Assembly: GCF_041908905.1 (NCBI RefSeq)
Contig: NZ_JAYREK010000009.1
Location: 46,448-110,447 of the forward strand
Direction of reading: 5' to 3'
From: Zoogloea sp041908905
GTDB taxonomy: Bacteria > Pseudomonadota > Gammaproteobacteria > Burkholderiales > Rhodocyclaceae
Length of the DNA: 64,000 nt
Shown here: positions 8,043 through 17,600 of the stretch, piece after piece
Position numbering within the stretch: the first letter of the stretch is position 1
Layout: each line of letters begins with the position of its first letter
Program-made: the position numbers and the translations under genes
Notes under the pieces: model-generated
Databases searched by the model: none
Seen by the model: only the letters and a program-made list of their open reading frames with translations
What the model was told of the DNA's origin: nothing

Positions 8043-9353
8043 TCAGCCCGCCGCCGGCCTGGGCAGGCTCAGCGTCGCGCGCAGGCCACCCGCCGGGCGA
8101 TTCTCCAGGCGGATCGTTCCGCCATGGGCGAGGACGATTTGCCGGACGATCGCCAGCCCCAGGCCAACGCCGCCGGTCTCGCGACTCCTCGACGACTCGC
8201 TGCGGTAGAAAGGTTCCAGCACCTTCTCCAGCATGTCCCCGGGCAGCCCGGGGCCCTCGTCATCGACGACGATGGTCACCCGGGCCGGCTCATCGACCAA
8301 GGCCACGGACGCCTTCCCGCCGTATTTCAGGGCATTCTCGATGAGGTTGCCGATGGCCCGCCGCAGGGCCTGGGGGCGCCCGCTCAGCCTGACGCAGGCC
8401 GGCGCCTGAAGCGGGATCTCCCGCCCCAGCTCGGCCCAGTCGTCCACCAGGCTCTCCAGCATGGCCACCATGTCGATCGGATGGACCGGCTCGTCGGCCG
8501 TGCGCCCGCGCAGGAACTCCAGCGCCGAGGTCAACATCTGCTGCATGTCGTCGAGGTCGCGCAGGTAGCGTTCGCGCAGGCCGGCGTCGGCCAGCATTTC
8601 ACTGCGCAGGCGCAGGCGGGTGACGGGCGTCTTGAGGTCGTGGGACACCGCAGCCAGAAATCGCTCCCGCTCCTCGATGTGCTGCCGGATGCGCCGCTGC
8701 ATCGAGTTGAAGGCCCGGGCCGCCTCCTGCACTTCGCTCGGCCCATCCTCGGGCAGGGGCGGCTGCTTGAGGTCGTCACCGAGCCGGTTGGCCGCCGTGG
8801 CCAGCCGGGTCAGCGGCTTGACGGTGATGCGTGCGACGTACCAGATCAGCACGCTCACCACCGTCAGCATCACCGCCAGATTGAGGAACAGGTGGAACGG
8901 CCAGTCGAAGATCTCCTTCGGCGCGCCGCCCTCGACGCGCAACCAGCCCCCCGAGCCGAGCCCGACGCACACGTCGAAGGCGAAGCCCCCCACGTGGGGC
9001 AAGGCGACCGGCCGGACCTCGACCTCCGGGCCCAGGCTTGCGGCCAGCCGATCGAGGAACGCCTGCCCCGCCGCGGGCACCGCGTCGAGCGGCGGCCCGC
9101 AGTCCGCGACCGCGACCCGCAGGCGCCCGGTGCCGAGGCGTTCCGCAAGGCGCGGCCTGTCCTCGATGGGGGTGCTGTCGATGGCCCGGTGGATGGCCGC
9201 CACACGCTGCGCGAACTCCTGGCTGATCGCCGCCCCGAGGGTGCGCTGGCGCTCGGTCATGTGCATCGCCACGCCGATCAGCTGCGCCACCAGGAGCCCG
9301 CCCGTCATCAGCAGCGCCAGGCGTCCGAACAGGGTGCGGGGCAGCAGGCTCAA
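8043..9353 (-). CDS. Sensor histidine kinase (EnvZ/OmpR type)
   Basis: Membrane sensor kinase that should phosphorylate the regulator encoded just upstream. About 436 aa. One N-terminal membrane segment (about residues 8-28), a periplasmic domain to about residue 155, a second membrane segment (VMLTVVSVLIWYVA), a HAMP domain, the H-box AAVSHDLKTPVTR with His238, N-box NLIENALKYGG, G1 DDEGPGLP and G2 GVGLGLAIVRQ. The TTG start at 9353 overlaps the regulator stop (TTGA), which explains the absence of an ATG. The signal is unknown; the neighbouring efflux-type genes suggest an envelope stress or toxic compound. Confidence 0.9.
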   Translation of the reverse strand: MSLLPRTLFGRLALLMTGGLLVAQLIGVAMHMTERQRTLGAAISQEFAQRVAAIHRAIDSTPIEDRPRLAERLGTGRLRVAVADCGPPLDAVPAAGQAFLDRLAASLGPEVEVRPVALPHVGGFAFDVCVGLGSGGWLRVEGGAPKEIFDWPFHLFLNLAVMLTVVSVLIWYVARITVKPLTRLATAANRLGDDLKQPPLPEDGPSEVQEAARAFNSMQRRIRQHIEERERFLAAVSHDLKTPVTRLRLRSEMLADAGLRERYLRDLDDMQQMLTSALEFLRGRTADEPVHPIDMVAMLESLVDDWAELGREIPLQAPACVRLSGRPQALRRAIGNLIENALKYGGKASVALVDEPARVTIVVDDEGPGLPGDMLEKVLEPFYRSESSRSRETGGVGLGLAIVRQIVLAHGGTIRLENRPAGGLRATLSLPRPAAG

Positions 9354-10078
9354 CGCTCGACATCCACCAGGGCGGCCAGCACGTAGCCTTCGCCACGCAC
9401 CGTCTTGATGAGCGCCGGCTCCCGGCTGTCGTCCATCAGCCGCCGGCGCAGGCGGCCGACCAGCACGTCGATGCTGCGGTCGAACAGGATCGCCTCGCGC
9501 TTGTTGGCCAGCTCGAGCAGCTGGTCGCGGGGCAGGACGCGCTGGGGATGCTCGAGGAACACCCGCAGCAGGCGGTACTCGGCCCCCGACAAGGGGACGA
9601 CCAGCCCGTCCGGCGCGGTGGCGTTGCGGGTGGCCACGTCCAGGCGCCAGCCCGCAAAGCGGAACCCCCGCGCATCGCCGATCTCCATGTTGGCCGGCAG
9701 CGACTGGGCCCGTCGCAGGATGGTCTTGATGCGCGCCAGCAGCTCCCGCGGGCTGAAGGGCTTGGCCAGGTAGTCGTCGGCGCCCATCTCGAGGCCGATG
9801 ATGCGGTCCACCTCGTCGCCCCTGGCCGTCAGCATCAGCACCGGCAGGTTGCTGGAGCGGGCCCGCAAGTCGCGGCACAGGGACAGCCCGTCCTCGCCGG
9901 GCAGCATCAGGTCGAGGATGACGAGATCGATGCAGTGGGTTTCCAGGACGCGGCGCATCGCCTTGCCGTCGCCGACGGCGCTGACCCGGAACCCGGCCTG
10001 GCTGAGGTATTCCGACAACAGGTTGCGGATCTCCCGGTCGTCATCGACGACGAGCAGATGTTCGGTGGGCGCGCTCAT
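9350..10078 (-). CDS. Response regulator, OmpR/PhoB family
   Basis: DNA-binding response regulator of 242 aa. Receiver domain: acidic pocket VVDDD near residue 12, phospho-acceptor Asp in LVILDLMLPGEDG near residue 56, and the Lys in DDYLAKPFSPRELLARI. C-terminal winged helix: LSGAEYRLLRVFLEHP and DVLVGRLRRRL, ending in KTVRGEGYVL. ATG at 10078 is chosen because it begins just before the receiver fold; an upstream start would add 14 unlikely residues. Cognate to the kinase that follows. It may regulate the adaptor-permease-ATPase genes upstream on the same strand. Confidence 0.92.
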   Translation of the reverse strand: MSAPTEHLLVVDDDREIRNLLSEYLSQAGFRVSAVGDGKAMRRVLETHCIDLVILDLMLPGEDGLSLCRDLRARSSNLPVLMLTARGDEVDRIIGLEMGADDYLAKPFSPRELLARIKTILRRAQSLPANMEIGDARGFRFAGWRLDVATRNATAPDGLVVPLSGAEYRLLRVFLEHPQRVLPRDQLLELANKREAILFDRSIDVLVGRLRRRLMDDSREPALIKTVRGEGYVLAALVDVER

Positions 10079-10139
10079 GGGGCGATCATAAACCGGCAGG
10101 CGGCGGCCGATAGGCCCCATGCACGGGTGCGCGGCGGAC

Positions 10140-10877
10140 TCACGGGATCTCCCTTCCCTCGCCGGCCTCTTCTTCGGTGCGCCCGTCGCGGATCTGGTAG
10201 ATCCGCCTGAAAGTGGGGATGATCTTCTCGTCGTGGGTCACCACCACGATGGCGGCCCCGTAGCGGCCGGCCATGTCGTTGAGGATGCGCATCACGGCCA
10301 GGGCCCGGGTCGAGTCGAGGGGCGCGGTCGGCTCGTCCGCCAGGATCACCGGCGGCTGGTTGACCAGCGACCGGGCGATGGCCACGCGCTGCTGCTCGCC
10401 CCCCGACAACATCGACACCCGGACGCCCATCCGGTGCCCCACGTCGAGGGCCTCGATCAGCCGGCGGGCCCGCTCCCGCGCCTCCCCGTCCGGCACCCCC
10501 GCCAGCATCGGCAGCAGGGCGACATTGTCGACCACGTCCAGAAACGGGATCAGGTAAGGCGCCTGGAAGATGAAGCCGATCCGGTCGCGGCGGAGCGCCC
10601 GCAGGTCGTCGATCTGCCAGCCGCCGGCCGTCCCGTCGAAGATGCGCTCGCCGCCCAGCTCGATCTGCCCTCCAGTGGGCTCGATCACCGCGCCCAGGCA
10701 CTTGAGCAGGGTGCTCTTGCCCGAGCCGCTGGGGCCGACCAGGCCGACCACCTCGCCGCGCCGGATGCACATGTCCACGCCGCGCAGGGCCGGCACCGCC
10801 GTCGGCCCGCTGCCGTAGGTCTTGGTCAGTCCGCTGAGGCGGATCGCCACGTCGTGACTGGATGCCGCAGGGTGCAT
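10140..10877 (-). CDS. ABC transporter ATP-binding protein (LolD/MacB type)
   Basis: Cytoplasmic ATPase of about 245 aa paired with the FtsX-type permease encoded upstream. Walker A LVGPSGSGKSTLLKCL near residue 45, Q-loop IGFIFQAPYLIPF, signature LSGGEQQRVAIARSL, Walker B VILADEPTAPLDS and the switch VVVTHD are intact. The sequence is of the LolD/MacB branch, whose members act with membrane-fusion adaptors in tripartite or mechanotransmission systems. It starts 2 nt after the permease stop. The 61-bp gap to the regulator gene downstream leaves open a secondary promoter. Confidence 0.92.
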   Translation of the reverse strand: MHPAASSHDVAIRLSGLTKTYGSGPTAVPALRGVDMCIRRGEVVGLVGPSGSGKSTLLKCLGAVIEPTGGQIELGGERIFDGTAGGWQIDDLRALRRDRIGFIFQAPYLIPFLDVVDNVALLPMLAGVPDGEARERARRLIEALDVGHRMGVRVSMLSGGEQQRVAIARSLVNQPPVILADEPTAPLDSTRALAVMRILNDMAGRYGAAIVVVTHDEKIIPTFRRIYQIRDGRTEEEAGEGREIP

Positions 10878-10879
10878 GC

Positions 10880-12073
10880 TCAGCCTCCGATGGCGTCAGC
10901 GGGATCGACGCGCAGGGCGGCGCGGATCGCCAGCACGCTGGCCAGCGCGCACACCACGAGGGTCAGGGCCAGCCCCCGCACCGCGTCACCGGTCTCCAGC
11001 AGCACATGGCGCGGAAAGAACGGCGCCCACAGGGTGGCGGCCGACTTGCCGACGACGAAGCCGATCACCCCAAGCGCCAGCGCCTGCTGCAGGATCATCG
11101 CGGCGATGCTGCGGTCGCGGGCGCCGATCAACTTGAGCACGGCGATCTCCCGCTGCTTGTTGAGGGTCATGGTGTAGATGATGAAGGCCACGATGGCCGC
11201 GCTGACGATCGCCAGGATCACCAGAAACATGCCGATCTGGCGGGCCGAGGTGGCGATCAGCTTGGCCACCAGGATCTCCTCCATGTCGGCGCGGGTCCAC
11301 GCGGTGAGGTGCTTCCAGCGGCCGATGTCGGCCTTCACTTCGGCAGCCGGATAGCCGGGTGCCACGCGCACCAGCACCGCATTCACGTTGCGGCTGACGG
11401 TCTGGCTGGCCAGCAGCGCATCGAGCAGGCCCGGCACCCCGGGCCGGTTGAGCTCCGGGTTGGCGCGCGTCCGGGCCCGCTCGGCGAGCAGGCTGTCGTT
11501 GTCCTTGAGAAACTGTACCTCCTGGGCGTCCTTCAGCGGAATGAACAGCATCGGGTCGCCGGACGACGAGGTGGCACGCCGCACCAGCCCGACCACGGTG
11601 TAGTCGTGACGCCGGATGCGCACCGTCTCGCCGAGCTGCAGGCCGGCCTTCTCGTCGGCGACCGCCTCGTAGTGGCTGCGGATCAGCGGGCGCCCGGCGA
11701 CGATCCGGGCCGGCTCCCCCAGCGCCCCCGGCTCGACGCCGGCCAGCATCACCCGCAGGTCCTGCCCCGCGGCCTGCACCTGCATGGTCAGATAGGCCAC
11801 GTTGGCCACCTCGGCTACGCCGGGCAGGGCCGCCAGGGTGCGATAGACGTCGTCGCGGATCGACGACGGCTCCGCCCACGGCCCCAGGGTGTCCTTCTGG
11901 ACCACCCACAGGTCGGCCCCCGAGGCGTCGATGACGGCGTTGCCGTCGGCCACCATCCCCCGGTACACGCCAGCCATGGTCAGGGTCACGCCGATCAGCA
12001 GGCCCAGGCCGATCCCGGTGAACAGGAAGCGCCCCAGGTGATGGCCGATGTCGCGGGAGGCCAGGTTGATCAT
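10880..12073 (-). CDS. ABC transporter permease, FtsX/MacB family
   Basis: Inner-membrane permease of 397 aa. One N-terminal membrane segment (GRFLFTGIGLGLLIGVTLTM), a large periplasmic domain (about residues 40-260), then a C-terminal FtsX block with three membrane segments, including MFLVILAIVSAAIVAFIIYT and the cytoplasmic motif NKQREIAVLKLIGA. The C-terminus RVDPADAIGG matches the EP-A motif of MacB/LolC-like permeases. ATG at 12073 overlaps the adaptor stop (ATGA). Substrate not deducible. Confidence 0.9.
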   Translation of the reverse strand: MINLASRDIGHHLGRFLFTGIGLGLLIGVTLTMAGVYRGMVADGNAVIDASGADLWVVQKDTLGPWAEPSSIRDDVYRTLAALPGVAEVANVAYLTMQVQAAGQDLRVMLAGVEPGALGEPARIVAGRPLIRSHYEAVADEKAGLQLGETVRIRRHDYTVVGLVRRATSSSGDPMLFIPLKDAQEVQFLKDNDSLLAERARTRANPELNRPGVPGLLDALLASQTVSRNVNAVLVRVAPGYPAAEVKADIGRWKHLTAWTRADMEEILVAKLIATSARQIGMFLVILAIVSAAIVAFIIYTMTLNKQREIAVLKLIGARDRSIAAMILQQALALGVIGFVVGKSAATLWAPFFPRHVLLETGDAVRGLALTLVVCALASVLAIRAALRVDPADAIGG

Positions 12074-13251
12074 GCGGGCGCTCCGCCGGCGCGATCCGCC
12101 CGCACCCGGTCGCCATCGGAAAGGGGCTTCGGCGTGCGGACGATCACCGTGTCGCCCGCCTCCAGGCCGTCGGACACCTCGACGCCCTGCTCGGTCCGCA
12201 GGCCGACGCGCAGCGGCCGGAAGCGCGCCCGCCCCTCTGCCACCACGAACACGCCGACCTGCCCCATCTGGCGGACCAGCGCGGCCGGCGGCACCGCCAG
12301 CACGGCCGGGCGCGCCGGCAGCTGCAGCGTCACCTCCGCCATTTCGTTGAGGGTCAGACCGGCCGGCGGCGCATCGAAGGCCACCATCGCCACCCGCTCC
12401 TCGGTCACCGCGTCCGACATCTGCTCGACCCGCGCGACCTTGCCGGCAAAGTGTTCCCCCGGGCGGCTGCGCAGGGTGATGGCGGCGCCCAGGCCCGGCG
12501 CCAGCCCGGCCGAACGCCCCTGGTCGATGCGCACGCGCAGCCACAGCGCGTCGGCTTCGGTCATCCGCAGCACGGCCTGCCCGGCGAGCACCGTGCTGCC
12601 GGCCTCGAAGTCGCGGGACACGATCCGCCCCCCGACCGGCGCGATCAGGCGGGTATTGGCCAGCTGCCGCTCCAGCGCGCGGGTTTCGGACAGCAGCCGC
12701 TCCCCGTCGGCGCGGGCCGCGGCAACGCCGGCCCGGCTGCCCTGCAGGCCGGCCTCGGCCGCCCGCGACTCGTGCCCCCGGGCGCGCTCGGCCTCGGCGC
12801 TCACGAAGCCGCTCTGCCGCAAGGCCTGGTAGCGCCGGGCGTTGGCGGCCGCCGTCGCGAGGCGGCTCTCGGCCTCGCGGCCCTGGGCCTCGGCCGCCGC
12901 CAGCCCGGCGCGGGCGCGGGCCAGCCCATGGCGGCTGGCGGTAAGCCGCTCCTCCAGGTCGACCGGGTCCATCTCGGCGAGCAACTGCCCGGCGCGCACG
13001 GTATCCCCCTGCTCGACATGCACCCGGACCACCCGGCCCGCCGCGGTGGGGCCGACCAGGACGGTGCGCCTCGACTCGACGACCCCGATCCCGAACAGGG
13101 TCGGGTGCAGCGCCTGCCGCGCGATCACCACGGTGCGCACCTCCGGCACCGGGGCCAGGGGGCTGCTGCGCAAGGCCAGCAGGCCGGCACCGAGCACCAC
13201 CAAGGCCACCACCACCTTGCGCAGCCGCGCCGACAGGACAGGCCGCTTCAT
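12070..13251 (-). CDS. Membrane-fusion (HlyD/MacA-like) periplasmic adaptor
   Basis: Periplasmic adaptor of 393 aa anchored by an N-terminal membrane helix (VVVALVVLGAGLLALRSS). A biotinyl-lipoyl half motif GRVVRVHVEQGDTVRAGQLLAEMD is followed by a long alpha-helical hairpin (about residues 95-185), a second lipoyl half and a beta-barrel domain; this is the order in MacA and RND adaptors. First gene of the adaptor-permease-ATPase-regulator-kinase set. No outer-membrane TolC-like gene is adjacent, so a shared outer-membrane channel is probable if this is a pump. Confidence 0.88.
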   Translation of the reverse strand: MKRPVLSARLRKVVVALVVLGAGLLALRSSPLAPVPEVRTVVIARQALHPTLFGIGVVESRRTVLVGPTAAGRVVRVHVEQGDTVRAGQLLAEMDPVDLEERLTASRHGLARARAGLAAAEAQGREAESRLATAAANARRYQALRQSGFVSAEAERARGHESRAAEAGLQGSRAGVAAARADGERLLSETRALERQLANTRLIAPVGGRIVSRDFEAGSTVLAGQAVLRMTEADALWLRVRIDQGRSAGLAPGLGAAITLRSRPGEHFAGKVARVEQMSDAVTEERVAMVAFDAPPAGLTLNEMAEVTLQLPARPAVLAVPPAALVRQMGQVGVFVVAEGRARFRPLRVGLRTEQGVEVSDGLEAGDTVIVRTPKPLSDGDRVRADRAGGAPA

Positions 13252-13751
13252 CTCAGTCTCCGGCCGGGCCGAACCCGATCGGCGGGACGACCGGCGGCGG
13301 CGGGGTGTGGCGGAAATCGTGCATCATGGGCTACCCGAGAGATCGATCACGCGATTGTCGGCACGTCCCCCTCATCTGTCGCCCACAACCCGGTAACGTA
13401 CTGTGTCAGCCGGCCACTTGTCATCGAAGCTCACCAAATCGCGCCCGGCGCCTGAAAGACGCCACACAATGCACCAGGCTGGTGCCGCCAGGCTTTCGCC
13501 TGCATCAACACAAGCCTTTGAATCGAGAATGTTTTTGGTCTTGCGTCAGATCAAGCCGTGAACCCCGAAAATCCCCCATCGTGTGACAATTTGACGCAGG
13601 CTGCGTGATGGGGCCGGCCTGAGCCTGGCCCGCGGGTTTTGCCATCAAAATCACCGGGCATCACTCAAGATGTCGATTTCAATCCCGTTCATGCTGAGAT
13701 TGGGACACGTCCCGTCAGGTGCCCGTTCGCCATGGATTCCATTGATCTACC
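13252..13751. other. Long intergenic region upstream of hybrid kinase
   Basis: About 500 bp between divergent genes, less GC-rich than its surroundings, especially around 13490-13600. Short open frames here look non-coding in composition. It holds a small perfect hairpin (GCACCA-GGC-TGGTGC, 13471-13485), a possible FNR-like site at 13541-13554, and a 7-bp inverted pair TGCGTCA (13542-13548) / TGACGCA (13592-13598). It must contain the promoters of both the adaptor operon and the hybrid kinase, but I cannot place them firmly. Confidence 0.6.
13541..13554. promoter_or_regulatory. Possible FNR/Dnr-type binding site
   Basis: TTGCG-TCAG-ATCAA matches 8 of 10 conserved bases of the FNR consensus TTGAT-N4-ATCAA, with a perfect right half. 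A poor -10-like GACAAT lies at 13585-13590, giving a site centre near -49, which is not the ideal -41.5. Assignment is tentative. Confidence 0.25.
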
Positions 13752-14624
13752 ATGAAGCACCGTCCGAGAAACTCACCGTCGAATGGCGACACCTCCGATA
13801 CCGGACGCTCCGCCCTCTGGCGCACTGCGTCGCACGGGGCCCGCGGGCTGATGCGGGCCATCGGGCTGGCGTTGCCCGGAGGGTGCGGACGCACGCGGCC
13901 TGACCCCCGCGTCCACGGCCACCGGCGCGCCTCCGGCGGGTTCCAGCCGGTACGCCTCATTCGCGCCCTGCTGGCCGCCGCCGTGCTGCTTGCCGGCGGG
14001 CCGCCGCTGGCCGGCGCCGGCGCTACGTCGCCCGGGCAGGTCGCAACACAGCCCGATGCAGCGCCCCAACACCAGAAGCTCCGGAGCGTGCTCATCCTGT
14101 CTGGGGTACAGCCGGGCCTGCCGGTGCCGGATGCCATGGTCGCCAACGCGGTGGCCGCCCTTAAAAACAAGGGCATCAGCGTCAACAACATCTACGCCGA
14201 GCACCTCGACATCGCCCGGCATGGCGACCCCGCCAGCCGTTCCGCGCTGGCGGCCATGCTGCGCCAGAAGCTGTCCGGGGTCGACATCGGCCTGGTGATC
14301 GTCCCCAACATCGCCTCCCCGGCGGTGATGGATTTTCTGGCCCGCGAAGGCCACGACATCCTGCCAGCCGACACGCCGGTGATGACGATCCTGCCCGAGA
14401 AATCGAACAGCACCTGGGCACGGGAGCGGCCACACCTCATGAACGTGCCCGCACGGCCCGACGTGGCCGGCACGCTGCGCCATGGGCTCGACCTGTTTCC
14501 ACGAACCCGTCACCTGCTGGTGGTGACCGACACCGGCAGCGGCAGGAATCGCCCGTGGCCCAGGCCGCGGAGGCCCTCAAGGGCCTGGGGCGGCATCTCG
14601 ACGTCGAACACACCGCCGCGCTGA
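13752..14624 (+). pseudogene. N-terminal piece of frameshifted hybrid kinase (periplasmic ABC-type binding domain)
   Basis: This frame encodes a hydrophobic signal/anchor (LIRALLAAAVLLAGGPPLAG) followed by the first half of a periplasmic binding domain like the ABC_sub_bind family: KLRSVLILSGVQPGLPVPD, GVDIGLVIVPNIASPAVMDFL and LFPRTRHLLVVTDTGSG. After about 14543 the frame loses similarity (Arg/Pro-rich tail) and the second half of the same domain continues in the frame of the next feature. Inserting one C in GGC-AGG at 14541-14546 would join the two. The true start is uncertain: ATG 13752 gives a long unusual leader, ATG 13851 is an alternative. It could be a real mutation or a sequence error. 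Confidence 0.6.
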
Positions 14625-17600
14625 CCTACACCGAGCTGCTGCAGCGGGTGTCATCCCTGCCCCCCGACAGCCTCATCCTGCTGAGCACCTTTTATCAGGA
14701 CCGCACCGGCCGCAGCTTCATCCCCGCCGAAGTGGCCGCCGAAGTGGCCCGGCGCGCCAACGCGCCGGTGCTGGTGTTGTATGAAGCACATGTCCAGCAC
14801 GGCCTGCTGGGCGGGTCGGTGCTGATCCCCAACCGGATCGGGCAGCGCATCGGCGAGATCGGTTTCGAGGTGCTGAGCGACGCGCGCCGCTTTGGCGCGG
14901 GGGCCGACGCGCCGATCATCCCGCCGCAGCCGATGTTCGACTGGATGGCGCTGCAACGCTGGGGCGCCGACCCCGACCGGCTGCCCGCCGAAACGATCTT
15001 CCTCAACCGCCCCCGCACGCTCTGGAACGACTACCGTCCGACCGTCATCGCGGGCGCGTCGGCGCTGTTCACGCTGGCGGCCCTGTCCATCGCCCTGGCC
15101 GCCCAGCTTCGCCGCCGCCGCCTCGCCGAGCGGCTGGCCACCGACATGAGCCGGCAGGCCTTCGAGGCCGGCGAACGGCTCAACACCATCCTCGACACCG
15201 TAGAGGCCTACATCTACATCAAGGGCACCGACCACCGCTACCAGTACGCCAACCGCAAGACCTGCGAACTGTTCGGCCGCCCGCTCGACGGAATCGTCGG
15301 CCACGAGGATCGCGAGTTCTTCGGCGACACCATCGCCCCCAAGGTGCATGCGGACGATGAACGGGTGCTCCGGAACGGCGAGCGGGTCGTCACCGAGGAA
15401 TGCCGCCCGGGGCCGGACGGCCGCCCCGCCTACGACCTTTCCATCAAGATCCCGCTGCGCGATGCCGACGGCCGCATCTACGCCCTGTGCGGCATCTCCA
15501 CCGACATCACCACCCTCAAGCAGGCCCAGCTGGAGCTCGAACGCTACCAGCAGCACCTGCAGCAGATGGTCGATGAGCGCACCGCCGAGCTGGAGGCCGC
15601 CACCGCCGCGCTGCGGGCCGCCAGCACCGAGCAGCAGGCCATCTTCGATGCCGCCACCGCCGGCCTGCTGGCGGTGAAGGAGCGGGTGATCCTGCGCTGC
15701 AACCGCACCCTCGAGCAGATGTTCGGCTACGGCCCCGGCGAGCTCACCGGCCAGAGCGTACGCATCTTCTATCCCGACGACGCCAGCTTTGCCACGCTCG
15801 TCGACGAGTTCAACCCGGCCATGACCGACGTCGGCCACTACCTCGGCGAGCGCGAGCTGGTCCGCAAGGACGGCTCCCGCTTCTGGGCGCGCCTGTCGGC
15901 CCGCGGGCTGCAGCCCGGCAACCTGGGCGCCGGCTACTACGGCATGGTCCAGGACATCACCACCGAGCGCGAGCTGATCGAGAGCCTGCGCCACGCCCGG
16001 GATCTGGCCGAACAGGCCACCCGCGCCAAATCCGACTTCCTGGCCAACATGAGCCACGAGATCCGCACACCGATGAACGCGGTGCTGGGCCTGACGCACC
16101 TGGCGCTGCGCGCCCACCCGGCGCCCCAGCAGCGCGACTACCTGCAGAAGATCCAGCTCTCCGGCCAGCACCTGCTCGGCATCATCAACGACATCCTTGA
16201 TTTCTCGAAGATCGAGTCGGGCAAGCTCGAGCTCGAGCTGGTGGACTTCGACCTCGAGCGCCTGCTCGGCGACCTGGCCCAGCTCGTCGCCGAGCCGGTT
16301 GCCCGCAAGGGGCTCGAGCTCATCCTCGACGTCGCCCCGGACGTGCGCTGCGGGCTCAAGGGCGACGCGCTGCGGATCAAGCAGATCCTGCTCAACTTCG
16401 TCAGCAACGCGGTGAAGTTCACCGAACACGGCGAGATCACCATCCATGTCGGCACCGAAACGTCAGGCAGCGACATCCTCCTGCGCTGCGCGGTGAGCGA
16501 CACCGGGATCGGCATCAACGGGCAGCAGAAGGCCCAGCTGTTCCAGAGCTTCCAGCAGGCCGACAGCTCGATCACCCGCAAGTACGGCGGCACCGGCCTC
16601 GGGCTGGCCATCTCGCGGCGGCTGGCCGAGCTGATGGGCGGCGAGGTCGGCGTCGACAGCACGCCGGGCGTGGGCTCGACCTTCTGGTTCACCGCCCGGG
16701 TCGCGCCGGGCCAGGCCCGCGCGGCGCCGCCCCCATCCCTGCACGAGATGCGCGGCAAGCGGGTGCTGGTGGTCGATGACAACCGGACCGCCCGCGAGGT
16801 GCTGCTGGCCATGCTGAACGGCATGGGCTTCACCACCACCGAAGCCGAATCCGGCGAGGCCGCCCTCGCCAGCCTCGAGGCGATGGCGGCCGCCGGCACG
16901 CCCTGCGACCTCGTGGTGCTCGACTGGCAGATGCCGGGCATGGACGGCATCGCCACCGCCCGGGCGATCGAGCGCAGCCTGCACGGGCCGCTTCCGGCGC
17001 TGCTGATGGTGACCGCCTACGGCCGCGAGGGCCTCGCCGATTACGCCAACGACACGGCGATCCGGGAGGTGATGGTCAAGCCCGTCAGCCCCTCGACCCT
17101 GCTCGAGGCGATCCTGCGCGTTTACCACCGGGGTGACGACAACCCGCCCACCCTGGCCCCCCAGCCCGGCCTCGAGCCATCCGAGCTCGGCGGGCTGGAC
17201 GGGCTCCGCGCCCTGCTGGTCGAGGACAACGAGATCAACCAGGAGGTCGCCGGCGAGCTGCTGCGGCAGGCCGGGCTGAACGTGAGCATCGCCGGCAACG
17301 GCGCCATCGCCCTCGACATGCTGCGGGCCGGCCACTACGACATCATCCTGATGGACATGCAGATGCCGGTGATGGACGGCATCGAAGCCACCCGCCGCAT
17401 CCGCCAGCTGCCCGGCTTCGAGCGCCTGCCCATCCTCGCCATGACCGCCAACGCGATGGCCGGCGACCGCGAGCTGTGCTTCGCCGCCGGCATGAACGAC
17501 CACATCGCCAAGCCGATCGACCCCGACGACCTGTGGGCCAAGCTGCACCGCTGGCTGAAGCCGGGCACCATCATCGCCGGCCGGGCCCCACAGGCAGCCG

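Noticed and set aside
13305..13586. 93-codon open frame in the intergenic region before the hybrid kinase
   Set aside because: Arg/Ser/Cys-rich with no family resemblance, no ribosome-binding site, and it crosses the region with likely regulatory repeats.
14182..14513. Minus-strand open frames opposite the N-terminal part of the hybrid kinase
   Set aside because: Considered as an alternative gene because of the frameshift, but the plus-strand translations on both sides match one binding domain, so the minus frames are shadows.
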